A DNA stretch of 64,000 nucleotides from an uncultured Bacteroidales bacterium (lineage in GTDB: Bacteria > Bacteroidota > Bacteroidia > Bacteroidales > FEN-979): NCBI GenBank assembly GCA_903875045.1, contig CAIQUS010000014.1, positions 44,492-108,491 on the forward strand. Reading direction: 5' to 3'. The position numbers and the translations under genes were made by a program. Below the pieces are notes generated by a model that was given only the letters and a program-made list of their open reading frames with translations, searched no databases and was not told the DNA's origin. Below are positions 36,663 to 44,885 of this stretch, one piece after another; positions within the stretch are counted from its first letter, which is position 1; every line of letters begins with the position of its first letter.

Positions 36663-37925
36663 TCAAAATTGAAGGATGAATCCGAGTGATTTCATATTTT
36701 CCCAAAAATCAGGATAAGATTTAACGACTACATCCGGATTTAACATTTTAAGCATTCCTGTTTTGAGTGCAAACGGGGCCAATATCATGGCTGTACGATG
36801 ATCCCCATAAGTTTCAAAATTCAGTCCGCCGGGAAATGATGGTTTTGCCGGTTTCAGGTCAAGTGCTGTAACTTTATTCCCATCGTAGGAAAGCGAAATC
36901 TGGATACCGAGTTTTCCCATCTCATTTTTAAGCGCATGCAACCGGTCAGTCTCTTTGATTTGTAAACTTTGGATGCCTTCAAACCGCCCCCGTATTCCGA
37001 TTCCGGCACACGTTGCGATGACCGCCTGCGCAATATCGGGGAAATCGGTAAAATCATAATAAAATCCATCAATTTTTTTTGGTATTTTGGTCAACCGGAT
37101 CCCTTGGTTTGTAACTTGGGTGGTAATACCGAAATTCTGATAAATCGCAGGTAAAACCGCATCACCCTGGATACTTTCCAAAGGCAATCCTATAAGTTCA
37201 AGATCAACCTCCTCGGCAAAAACAGCCGCTTCGTACCAGAAGGCCGCCGCCGACCAATCTGATTCAACATGGATGTTCCGTGGCTGGTATACTCCTGGGT
37301 TGACATGTATCCTTGTTTTCCCCTGTTTTACCCTGGCTCCGAATAACCGCATCAGATGAATGGTCATTTCAATATAAGGAGATGACACCGCCTTCCCCTT
37401 CAGATGGAGGATGAGGCCCTCGGGAAGATAAGGGGCAAGCAGCAACAATGCTGTGGTGAACTGACTGCTGACCTCGCAATCAATGGTCACTTCTTTGCCA
37501 TTGATTGCCCTTCCACTGATAAGCAAAGGTGGATAATTTGGTTTGGCCAGAAAATCGACAGAGGCACCGAGGTGGTTCATGGCATCAACCAGTATGCCGA
37601 TGGGCCGTTGCTTCATCCGTTCCGAGCCGGTCAATACCCACTTACCGGGTTGCATGGATAAAAAGGGTGTTAAAAAACGAATAACTGTCCCTGCATTGGC
37701 AACATCAAGTTCTATCACTTTTTTCCGGCTAATGCCGTGCAGAATGGTATAGAGCAGTTTTTGCAGCAGCAATGTATCGTCTGCCTCCGAAAGGTTGTTG
37801 ATGGTAAAATCTTTCCCGCTGATTGCACGGATCATGAGCAACCGGTTGCTGATACTCTTTGAGGCAGGGAGTGTGATGCTGCCTCGCAATATTTTATCTG
37901 GTTTACTGATGACTACACTTTTCAT
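36663..37925 (-). CDS. aroA: 3-phosphoshikimate 1-carboxyvinyltransferase (EPSP synthase)
   Basis: 420 residues. The enzyme joins shikimate-3-phosphate and phosphoenolpyruvate in the cytoplasmic shikimate pathway. Visible family motifs are LPASKSISNRLLMIRAI at the N-terminus, NAGTVIRFLTPFL, ERMKQRPIG, DFPDIAQAVIATCAG, LQIKETDRLHAL and YGDHRTAMILAPFAL, covering both halves of the two-domain fold. Length is normal. It lies 9 bp downstream of aroB, so the two are very probably co-transcribed. Confidence 0.95.
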   Translation of the reverse strand: MKSVVISKPDKILRGSITLPASKSISNRLLMIRAISGKDFTINNLSEADDTLLLQKLLYTILHGISRKKVIELDVANAGTVIRFLTPFLSMQPGKWVLTGSERMKQRPIGILVDAMNHLGASVDFLAKPNYPPLLISGRAINGKEVTIDCEVSSQFTTALLLLAPYLPEGLILHLKGKAVSSPYIEMTIHLMRLFGARVKQGKTRIHVNPGVYQPRNIHVESDWSAAAFWYEAAVFAEEVDLELIGLPLESIQGDAVLPAIYQNFGITTQVTNQGIRLTKIPKKIDGFYYDFTDFPDIAQAVIATCAGIGIRGRFEGIQSLQIKETDRLHALKNEMGKLGIQISLSYDGNKVTALDLKPAKPSFPGGLNFETYGDHRTAMILAPFALKTGMLKMLNPDVVVKSYPDFWENMKSLGFILQF

Positions 37926-37934
37926 ATCACATTG

Positions 37935-39044
37935 TCACCTTGATAAACTGTTATAAAAATCGATGGCTTCTGAAATTTCTGTCTGGTCACAAGCCACATT
38001 GATAACCGGGAAGCCAGGTTTTGAGATAAGTACAAAACAGAGCTGGCCATTCTTCACCTTTTTATCGTGCATCATAAGTTCCATCAAATGTATTTTTGAG
38101 TCAGGATCAATTTCAAAATGTCCAAAACCCTCAACAAGGTAAGAGGCGATTGTATTCAAATCTGCCAGTGGAAGACTGGCTTTAAGATGTGATAAATAGG
38201 CAGCACAAATCATCCCGGCCGCCACCGCCTCTCCATGAAGGAGTGGTTTGCCATGACGGCTTTGTGAGTATCCTTCAAGGGCATGGCCAATCGTATGGCC
38301 GAAATTGAGAATTTTCCGAAGGTTGCTTTCGCGGAAATCCCGTGTCACGACCTTGTTTTTAAATGTGATGGCAGCATGAATGAAATCCTGCCATAGCGCC
38401 CCTTCAACGGGCTGAACCAACATCCTGCTGACAGGGTTTTTCTGTAACCTTCTCCACAGAGCAGGATTGCTGATAAGCGTACTTTTTATCATTTCGGCCA
38501 TTCCGGAACGAAGATGCTCTTCAGGCAATGTTTTGAGGAATCCGGATGAAACAAATACAGCTTGAGGGGCGTGAAAAAATCCTATCTGGTTTTTAATATG
38601 GCCAAGGTTAACAGCTGTCTTGCCTCCGATGGCTGCATCGACTTGTCCGACAAGGGAGGTAGGAATATTGAAATAGTTAATCCCGCGTTTGTATCCTGCA
38701 GCGACAAAACCACCCAGGTCACTGATCACACCGCCCCCAAGGTTGAAGAGTAAACTGGATCGTCCTGCTCCGGCCGAAAGCAGTTCATTCCAAAGTTTTT
38801 CAGCATTCCCTAATGATTTTCCAAACTCACCTTCTTTAATTTCAACTACTTGTGCGTGTACAAGTGTGGCAGCTTTGTTCAAAAGGATTGGCAAACAATG
38901 TTCTCTGGTATTCGGGTCAACCAGAATAAATAACCCGGTCGGGCTAAGGGAGGTAACCAAACGGTCAATATATGCAAGTGAATCATTCCCTAGGAATATC
39001 GGGGTCCGGTTTATGGTGATTATCCTATTGGAAAGCTTCTTCAT
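37935..39044 (-). CDS. aroB: 3-dehydroquinate synthase
   Basis: 369 residues from the ATG at 39044; an in-frame TTG at 39056 is less likely. It converts DAHP to 3-dehydroquinate using NAD and a divalent metal. The NAD site is visible (LFNLGGGVISDLGGFVAAGYKRG region, split here by family position), with NIPTSLVGQVDAAIGGKTAV. The metal-ligand motifs GMAEMIKSTLI, LNFGHTIGHALEGYS and LHGEAVAAGM are intact. It sits between the alanine dehydrogenase-like gene (17 bp upstream) and aroA (9 bp downstream), in a tight minus-strand series. Confidence 0.95.
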   Translation of the reverse strand: MKKLSNRIITINRTPIFLGNDSLAYIDRLVTSLSPTGLFILVDPNTREHCLPILLNKAATLVHAQVVEIKEGEFGKSLGNAEKLWNELLSAGAGRSSLLFNLGGGVISDLGGFVAAGYKRGINYFNIPTSLVGQVDAAIGGKTAVNLGHIKNQIGFFHAPQAVFVSSGFLKTLPEEHLRSGMAEMIKSTLISNPALWRRLQKNPVSRMLVQPVEGALWQDFIHAAITFKNKVVTRDFRESNLRKILNFGHTIGHALEGYSQSRHGKPLLHGEAVAAGMICAAYLSHLKASLPLADLNTIASYLVEGFGHFEIDPDSKIHLMELMMHDKKVKNGQLCFVLISKPGFPVINVACDQTEISEAIDFYNSLSR

Positions 39045-39060
39045 ATCGTGTTGCAAATGG

Positions 39061-40284
39061 TTAATGAAAAGCAGCCATCAGGAGGCTGATATCCTGAAAA
39101 GGCAGATTATACGATTTGCTGATAAACTGATTGGTGAGTATACCATTATATATATAAACACCCTGCCTCACGCCGAAATCGTGTTTAAGCAGGTTTTCAA
39201 TGCCACCTTCAGAGCCAATATCAAGAATGATAGGCACAATGATATTATTTAAAGCCAAAGATGCGGTATGAGGAACTTTTGAAGGAATATTTGGCACTGC
39301 ATAATGGGTAACACCATGAATTTTATAAACCGGTGATTTATGAGTTGTTGGCCTCGATGTTTCAAAACACCCCCCTTGATCGATGCTGACATCGATGGCC
39401 ACAGCACCATCTTTCATCTGCCTGATCATTTGTTCGCTGATGATACATGGCGTTTTGCCTTCGCGGGCATGAATTGCACCAATAAGTACATCGGCTGTAT
39501 GAAGTGATTCAACCAATGCCTTCGGATGAAGGATCGAAGTAAAGACCCGCATACCAAGGTTACTCTGGAGCCGGCGCAACCGATATACCGAATTATCGAA
39601 AACTTTGACCAGTGCACCCAGTCCAATGGCTGAACGGGCGGCAAACTCTCCAACCGTACCTGCACCGATGATAACCACCTCCGATGGAGTAATTCCCGTG
39701 AATCCTCCGAACATCTCCCCTCTGCCAAAATCAGAACTTGCAAGATAGTTGGCAGCTATAAAAATGGAGGTACTTCCGGCGATTTCGCTCATTGCCCTGA
39801 TGATGGCAAGCTGATTCGTTTTATCCCTGATAGTTTCAAAAGCCAGTGCGGTAACTTTCTTCGAAAGCAATGCCCTGAAGTACTCTTCTCCCTGCATGGC
39901 AATCTGGATCGCCGAAAAAACGGTCTGCCTAGGCTTGAACATTTCAATCTCTTCCCGGTTTGCCGGTCCCACCTTCAGGATAATGTCTGCTTTATAAACA
40001 TCCTTCGCTGAATATACAATGTGGGCCCCCGCTTCACTATAGTCATGATCGGAAAAATGGGCTGTTACCCCTGCTCCTGCCTCCACCATCACCTGATGTC
40101 CGTTCCGGCACAACAACGCTACACCATCGGGAACAAGTGATACGCGATTCTCCTGCACTGATACTTCCTTTGGAACCCCGATGAGCAAATTACTGGGCTG
40201 GCGTGCTATTTCAAGCATCTCCTCCTGAGGCATCAACCGTTCAACCGGTGACATACGAATATAATCCGGACGTGGATCTTCCAT
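39061..40284 (-). CDS. ald: Alanine dehydrogenase-like protein (Ala DH / PNT family)
   Basis: 407 residues. The AlaDH/PNT N-terminal domain is clear: LLIGVPKEVSVQENRVSLVP, VMVEAGAGVTAHFSDHDY, DIILKVGPA. A Rossmann NAD-binding domain follows (VVIIGAGTVGEFAARSAIGLG). The family reaction is reversible NAD-linked deamination of alanine to pyruvate. The usual substrate-binding lysine is present (ILKV). The position that carries the catalytic histidine in Mycobacterium alanine dehydrogenase (His96) appears to be Gln (FSAIQIAMQ), so substrate or mechanism may differ. An extra N-terminal stretch of about 30 residues precedes the domain. It is immediately upstream of aroB. Confidence 0.85.
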   Translation of the reverse strand: MEDPRPDYIRMSPVERLMPQEEMLEIARQPSNLLIGVPKEVSVQENRVSLVPDGVALLCRNGHQVMVEAGAGVTAHFSDHDYSEAGAHIVYSAKDVYKADIILKVGPANREEIEMFKPRQTVFSAIQIAMQGEEYFRALLSKKVTALAFETIRDKTNQLAIIRAMSEIAGSTSIFIAANYLASSDFGRGEMFGGFTGITPSEVVIIGAGTVGEFAARSAIGLGALVKVFDNSVYRLRRLQSNLGMRVFTSILHPKALVESLHTADVLIGAIHAREGKTPCIISEQMIRQMKDGAVAIDVSIDQGGCFETSRPTTHKSPVYKIHGVTHYAVPNIPSKVPHTASLALNNIIVPIILDIGSEGGIENLLKHDFGVRQGVYIYNGILTNQFISKSYNLPFQDISLLMAAFH

Positions 40285-40317
40285 GATGATGAAAATTCAC
40301 ACGAAGATAAGAAAAAA

Positions 40318-40349
40318 TAGCGAAATAGCGAAATGGCGAAATGGCGAAA
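40318..40349. repeat. Four-copy 8-bp tandem repeat between the FNR-like gene and ald
   Basis: TAGCGAAA, TAGCGAAA, TGGCGAAA, TGGCGAAA run without gaps, ending 3 bp before the stop of the FNR-like gene. It fills half of the 68-bp gap to ald. No function is apparent; slippage could change the spacing. Confidence 0.8.
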
Positions 40350-40352
40350 TAT

Positions 40353-41054
40353 TTAACCGATGCGGCTGATTTTGCGCAGTGCATCTTCATCAGTAAGTTC
40401 TAATTCATGATCGGAGATCCGGATCAGGCCCTCCTTTTGAAAATCACGCAGAACTTTTACCGCACTTTCCCTCGACATGGCAGAAAGGTCGGCCAGATCA
40501 AAACGTGAAAGGATCATCGGAAACTTTAATTGCTGGAATATTTCATCATGCAGATACAGCAAAGCATCAGCCATCCGCCCGGGCATTTGCTTTTGGGTCA
40601 GGTAAATTAAACGGTTGTATACAGTTAATACGTCGCGGCTAAAATCTCTCAGAAACTCATCTTCAAAGGATCGATTGCTTTTAAGTAACTCTTTAAATAC
40701 CTGTAAATCAATAAAACACACAGATGAGTCGACCAGGGCGGTAATTGTATAATGATGTCTTTGGTCAAAATAGATACCCGGGCCTCCGATAAAACTGGTT
40801 GGTTTCACTATTCTTAAGATGGCCGAACGCCCTTCGAGCCCTTCAATGTACAATTTAGCAAGGCCACTGTTTACAGAAAGCACATGCGACATAAAGGTAC
40901 CTTGCTTTTTAATGGTCTCACCTGCTCTGAAATTGACATGAATTTTATTTCTGTCAACCAACTGCAATTCTTCGTTGGTTAACAAACAAAATAAGGACGA
41001 CATACACTGACAGTCATGACAACTTCTAAGAGATTTATCAAAATACTCTGACAT
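40353..41054 (-). CDS. Crp/Fnr-family regulator with FNR-like cysteine set
   Basis: 233 residues: a cyclic-nucleotide-binding-like beta-roll (about 25-135), a dimerisation helix, and a winged-helix DNA-binding domain (about 155-225, RFDLADLSAMSRESAVKVLRDF). N-terminal cysteines 12, 15, 17 and 23 plus Cys113 match the FNR scheme of N-terminal cysteines plus one about 90 residues further on, which ligate an oxygen-labile [4Fe-4S] cluster. Oxygen sensing is therefore inferred. The recognition helix has SRESAVKVL; FNR-type proteins use an ExxSR-like helix, so a TTGAT-type target is plausible. It is divergent from the iron-sulfur/NrfD/cytochrome operon and shares with it a 193-bp region containing an FNR-type box. 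Confidence 0.85.
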   Translation of the reverse strand: MSEYFDKSLRSCHDCQCMSSLFCLLTNEELQLVDRNKIHVNFRAGETIKKQGTFMSHVLSVNSGLAKLYIEGLEGRSAILRIVKPTSFIGGPGIYFDQRHHYTITALVDSSVCFIDLQVFKELLKSNRSFEDEFLRDFSRDVLTVYNRLIYLTQKQMPGRMADALLYLHDEIFQQLKFPMILSRFDLADLSAMSRESAVKVLRDFQKEGLIRISDHELELTDEDALRKISRIG

Positions 41055-41098
41055 TTACAATTTATTTGACATTTGAGGGCATAAAATTAAACTTAATA

Positions 41099-41112
41099 TT
41101 GATATATGTCAA
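41099..41112. promoter_or_regulatory. FNR-type box between the regulator and the redox operon
   Basis: TTGATATATGTCAA matches TTGATnnnnATCAA at 9 of 10 defined bases. It lies in the divergent region 41055-41247. On the minus strand a 7-of-8 match to the -7 element (AAACTTTG, 41120-41127) would place the box at the transcription start of the regulator gene, as expected for autorepression. It is about 75 bp upstream of the plus-strand -33. Confidence 0.6.
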
Positions 41113-41185
41113 CCAAAAACAAAGTTTAATGCCACTAATAACCCTTAATATATTCACTTAAAACCGTCAAAATTGCCGGAACATA

Positions 41186-41219
41186 TTGCAAATTCTGAAT
41201 CTATATACAAGTAGATTTG
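41186..41219 (+). promoter_or_regulatory. Bacteroidota promoter for the iron-sulfur/NrfD/cytochrome operon
   Basis: TAGATTTG (41212-41219) is a full match to TAnnTTTG. TTG (41186-41188) lies 23 bp upstream, at the long end of the usual spacing. The predicted leader is about 20 nt before the ATG at 41248. Confidence 0.6.
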
Positions 41220-41247
41220 TCGTTTTAAACCAAGAACTTAATGTACC

Positions 41248-42195
41248 ATGAAACGTCCTTCCTCAAACCGTAGAAATTTTCTGAAACTGGGCATTGCTGC
41301 CGGTGCTACTGCGCTGATTGCCAGTGGCGGTAATGTTATATCTGCATTCTCAAGCCCTGAAAACAAAGAGACAGGTGAAAAAATGAAGGTGCTTACGCCG
41401 GAAGGGAAGCTTGTTGAGGTAGACAAAGGGCACATTTGCTGTCAACCAGCTGGAAATCTTGAAGCCAGAGAAGGTTTGCCAAATAAAAAGATGGTAATGG
41501 TGATCGACCTTGCAAAATGCCGCAATGCACGCAAATGTTTGCAAGGATGTCAGAAAATGCACCACCTGCCACCACAGATGGAATGGATTAAGTTTTACCT
41601 TTTGCGCGATTCACCCGAGATGTCGCCTTATTGGTTTCCTAAACCCTGCTTACACTGCAACAACCCGCCTTGTGTAAAGGTATGTCCTGTTGGAGCAACC
41701 TTCAAACGCACCGATGGCATTGTACTAATTGATAACGACCGCTGTATTGGCTGTAAATTTTGCATGGCTGCCTGTCCCTACTCTTCACGGGTATTTAACT
41801 GGGAGGAGCCCAAAATAGAAAAGGCTTCAGACCAGGCTGCCTATTCCCCGGAAACAAGTTCACCACCGAAAATGGGAACAGTTAGTAAATGTGATTTCTG
41901 CCCGGATATGGTCAGGAAAGGTGAATTGCCAAACTGTGTAAAATCGTGTCCCAACGGTGTATTTTATTATGGTGATAAAAACGAAGATGCGGTGACTAAT
42001 GGCACCGACACCGTTAGATTCAGCGAACTGCTCAATACACGGGCTGCCTATCGCTTCATGGAAGAACTCGGTACCGAACCAAGTGTATATTACCTCCCGG
42101 CTGTTGATCGTGCCTTCGATTACAAGGAGGGTTTTGAAGGACTAAGTGAAGAGGAAATTGCCTTGTACAAAAAAGAAGCCAAAATAACCGAATAA
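41248..42195 (+). CDS. Tat-exported DmsB/NrfC-type iron-sulfur electron-transfer subunit
   Basis: 315 residues. An N-terminal twin-arginine motif (NRRNFLKLG) and hydrophobic stretch indicate Tat export. Four cysteine groups follow: CRNARKCLQGC, CLHCNNPPCVKVCPVG, CIGCKFCMAACPY and CDFCPDMVRKGELPNCVKSCP. This is the layout of four-cluster ferredoxin subunits that pass electrons between a membrane quinol-reactive partner and another redox protein. In the first group the expected second cysteine (CxxCxxC) is Ala, so one cluster may be [3Fe-4S] or altered. It is first in an operon with an NrfD-like membrane subunit (9 bp gap) and a cytochrome c. No molybdopterin subunit is nearby. Confidence 0.9.
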   Translation: MKRPSSNRRNFLKLGIAAGATALIASGGNVISAFSSPENKETGEKMKVLTPEGKLVEVDKGHICCQPAGNLEAREGLPNKKMVMVIDLAKCRNARKCLQGCQKMHHLPPQMEWIKFYLLRDSPEMSPYWFPKPCLHCNNPPCVKVCPVGATFKRTDGIVLIDNDRCIGCKFCMAACPYSSRVFNWEEPKIEKASDQAAYSPETSSPPKMGTVSKCDFCPDMVRKGELPNCVKSCPNGVFYYGDKNEDAVTNGTDTVRFSELLNTRAAYRFMEELGTEPSVYYLPAVDRAFDYKEGFEGLSEEEIALYKKEAKITE

Positions 42196-42204
42196 AAAAA
42201 TATT

Positions 42205-44424
42205 ATGTACGAAGACGAAAAAACACAGCAAAATCTTTATGCTTTCAAGCCCCAGCTTGAAAAAATGAGTAAAACAGGGGTTGGCCTTATTGTCTTTCTC
42301 TTAATTGTGATCGGGTTTGGCATGTATGCCTTATATGTTCAGATCGTGGATGGCCATGTTGTGACAGGCATGCGCGACAATGTAGTTTGGGGTTTATACA
42401 TTGTCAATTTCATATTCTTCATCGGGATCAGTTATGCCGGTGCGCTGATTTCCGGGATACTTCATCTGCTGAGGGTTCCCTGGCGGACCCCCATCATCCG
42501 GATGGCAGAAATGATCACTGTGATATCGACAATGATCGGGCCTACTTATATTCTCCTGTGCATCGGAAGGCTGGACCGGTTGCCCAATCTGGTGCTTTTC
42601 GGAAGAATCCAGTCTCCCATTATCTGGGATGTTATTGCCATCACAACATATTTATCAGGCAGCATTATTTTTCTCTACCTCGCAATGATCCGCGATCTGG
42701 CTATTCTGAGAGATAATCCTGTAAAAAATGCCAAATGGAGAAATCCAATCTACCGCTTTTTATCAGTCAGATATAAAGACACCACCAAACAAAAAGAGTT
42801 ACTGAATGTTGCCACCGACCTGTTGTCGATTGTTATTATTCCACTTGCTATTTTAGTTCACTCCGTACTGGCATGGATATTTGGCATGACGCTTCGCCCA
42901 GGCTGGCATAGCACCATCTTTGCCCCGTACTTTGTCATTGCTGCGGTCTATTCCGGCACCGGCGTACTGATTGTCGTCATGTGGGTTTTCAGGAAGATCT
43001 ACCATCTCGAATCTCAAATTACCAAAATCCATTTCAATTATCTTGGGATCATCATGATCATTCTTGGTGCCATGTACGGGTATTTTACATTCAGCGAATA
43101 CCTTACCAGTTGGTACGGATCCATCAAATGGGATATGGAAGTATTGTACAGGCTGTTTGACCCCAACGAATACTGGCATCTGTTTGTGTTTGCCGTATTC
43201 ATCGGGGTGTTGCTGCCGATTATCATTGTGACAGTCCCTAAATTCCGGAACATCAACTCAATCGCATTTGCAGCTGCCATCGCAGTACTTGCACTCTGGG
43301 TAAAACGATACCTCATCATCATTCCAACCCTCGAAACACCCTTGTTGCCTTTGCATGATCTGCGTCCTGAATATGTGAATTATTCGGCAACATGGGTCGA
43401 ATGGGCTCTCACTTTTGCCGGCATTGCCCTTTTTATCCTGCTCTTTTACCTCTTTTCCAAATTTATTCCGATCATCCCAGTTGTGAGAACCGGTGAAGAG
43501 AAGGACTATTCCAGACTCAGGAAAATCGTATTTGAAAAACAGATGAAGCGGGTGATCAAACAACACAAAAAAAGTGATATTCCTGCAGCAGGTATGGTTA
43601 TCCTGCTAATGATATTATCAACATCCGGCCTCATGGCCCAGGACCAGGACAAACTTCAACCTTTGTTGAAACTGGAATATTTTCACATCGATTCTTCCAA
43701 TAGCCTCACTGCAACCTTACGAGCCAAGGTTGACGGAAAGTTCCTGCCAATCCCGGATATGGAAATCGATTTCACCCTGCTCAAGGGTAGCGTACCAACG
43801 TCCATGGGCAAAGCAGTTACCAATGAAAAAGGCAGGATTTCATTTCCCATCTCCGAAGAGATTCTCTCCTCGGGAGGGGATAAAGGGATTTATAACTTTG
43901 AAGCCACCTTTGCAGGCAAAGGCAATTATAACGGGGCGTCAGCAAGCACATCCATGAAACCTTTAAAAATGGAAATGTCATTTTTTCAAAAGGAGACCGA
44001 AAAAATGGTCAATCTGAAAGCCTTTGAACTGGGCGCAGATAACCAGTGGGTTCCGGTGGAGAAGCTCGATGTGGTATTTTATGTTCCCCGAACCTTCAGT
44101 TTGCTGAAAGTCGGACAATCATCTATAGAAAATGGTTTAACCAGTATGGAGTTTCCTGTTACAGTCCCCGGAAATCCATTGGGCTACCTTACGTTGATGG
44201 CTAAAGTAGAAGAAAATGACATTTATGGAAATGTTGAAGTGAGCGGCACCATTAATTGGGGTAAACCATTGCCCGAAGAAAAAACAATCAAACGTGGTCT
44301 TGGCGATACAAATGCACCACTCTGGATGGTTTACACCCTTATTGTGTTATTGTCCCTTGTGTGGTTTCATTACATGTATGTTATTTTCACGGTATTCAGA
44401 ATACGGCATTTAGGCAAATCATAA
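42205..44424 (+). CDS. NrfD/HybB/ActC-like quinol-interacting membrane protein fused to a periplasmic beta domain
   Basis: 739 residues. Residues 1-450 are a polytopic domain with about ten hydrophobic helices, starting VGLIVFLLIVIGFGMYALYV and including VVWGLYIVNFIFFIGISYAG and PTYILLCIGRLDRLPNLVLF, typical of NrfD/HybB/ActC subunits that handle menaquinol without haem. Residues about 464-477 resemble an internal signal or transmembrane segment ending LMAQ. Residues 478-705 are a soluble beta-rich, Ig-like region (VDGKFLPIPDMEIDFTLLKG; NEKGRISFPIS). A last helix (about 708-732) re-enters the membrane. Standard NrfD proteins are about 300-450 residues, so the C-terminal extension is unusual. 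The neighbours are its likely redox partners. Confidence 0.85.
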   Translation: MYEDEKTQQNLYAFKPQLEKMSKTGVGLIVFLLIVIGFGMYALYVQIVDGHVVTGMRDNVVWGLYIVNFIFFIGISYAGALISGILHLLRVPWRTPIIRMAEMITVISTMIGPTYILLCIGRLDRLPNLVLFGRIQSPIIWDVIAITTYLSGSIIFLYLAMIRDLAILRDNPVKNAKWRNPIYRFLSVRYKDTTKQKELLNVATDLLSIVIIPLAILVHSVLAWIFGMTLRPGWHSTIFAPYFVIAAVYSGTGVLIVVMWVFRKIYHLESQITKIHFNYLGIIMIILGAMYGYFTFSEYLTSWYGSIKWDMEVLYRLFDPNEYWHLFVFAVFIGVLLPIIIVTVPKFRNINSIAFAAAIAVLALWVKRYLIIIPTLETPLLPLHDLRPEYVNYSATWVEWALTFAGIALFILLFYLFSKFIPIIPVVRTGEEKDYSRLRKIVFEKQMKRVIKQHKKSDIPAAGMVILLMILSTSGLMAQDQDKLQPLLKLEYFHIDSSNSLTATLRAKVDGKFLPIPDMEIDFTLLKGSVPTSMGKAVTNEKGRISFPISEEILSSGGDKGIYNFEATFAGKGNYNGASASTSMKPLKMEMSFFQKETEKMVNLKAFELGADNQWVPVEKLDVVFYVPRTFSLLKVGQSSIENGLTSMEFPVTVPGNPLGYLTLMAKVEENDIYGNVEVSGTINWGKPLPEEKTIKRGLGDTNAPLWMVYTLIVLLSLVWFHYMYVIFTVFRIRHLGKS

Positions 44425-44454
44425 TTATAAACAACAACTTAAAACAGAGATTTT

Positions 44455-44874
44455 ATGAAATCATTTCACAAAAGTTTAATCGCAATTTCAGCCGGAATGC
44501 TCATGGCATTCTCATTTTCAACAGCCATTCATGCACAGACTGCCGGAGCATGGACCATTCCTGCAAAGTTTAAAACCACAAAAAATCCCGTTGCAGTAAG
44601 CAAGGAAAGTGTTGCTGAAGGGAAAGACCTTTACAGTAAGCATTGTAAATCGTGCCATGGCACCAAAGGATTGGGCGATGGGCCAAAGGCTGCCACATTG
44701 GATGTTTCATGCAGCGATTTTTCAACAAAAAAATTCCAGGCCCAGGCTGACGGTGAAATTTTCTTCCAGATATCTGAAGGAAAGGGAAAAATGCCCTCAT
44801 TTAAAAAAACCGTGCCCGAAGATAACACCCGTTGGGCTATGGTAAATTATATCAGGACGATGGCAGTAAAATAA
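44455..44874 (+). CDS. Periplasmic monohaem cytochrome c
   Basis: 139 residues with a signal peptide (ending AIHAQ). One haem-binding CKSCH motif (Cys64-His68) is followed by GTKGLGDGPKA, and the probable axial methionine lies in GKMPSF. This is a class I cytochrome c. It is 30 bp downstream of the NrfD-fusion gene and is the likely electron acceptor of that membrane module, handing electrons to a terminal oxidase or other reductase encoded elsewhere (inference). Confidence 0.9.
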   Translation: MKSFHKSLIAISAGMLMAFSFSTAIHAQTAGAWTIPAKFKTTKNPVAVSKESVAEGKDLYSKHCKSCHGTKGLGDGPKAATLDVSCSDFSTKKFQAQADGEIFFQISEGKGKMPSFKKTVPEDNTRWAMVNYIRTMAVK

Positions 44875-44880
44875 GGAGGA
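44873..44880 (+). promoter_or_regulatory. Unusually strong Shine-Dalgarno site
   Basis: AAGGAGGA overlaps the stop of the cytochrome gene and ends 5 nt before the ATG at 44886. Such near-perfect sites are rare in Bacteroidota. It fixes the start of the DUF2339 gene at 44886, against an upstream in-frame ATG at 44832 inside the cytochrome gene. Confidence 0.75.
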
Positions 44881-44885
44881 AAACC

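Noticed and set aside
37935..39056. Longer start of aroB at 39056
   Set aside because: It is a TTG; the ATG four codons downstream gives the usual N-terminus.
44832..44885. Upstream ATG for the first DUF2339 gene
   Set aside because: It lies inside the cytochrome c gene; the ATG at 44886 has a strong Shine-Dalgarno site.
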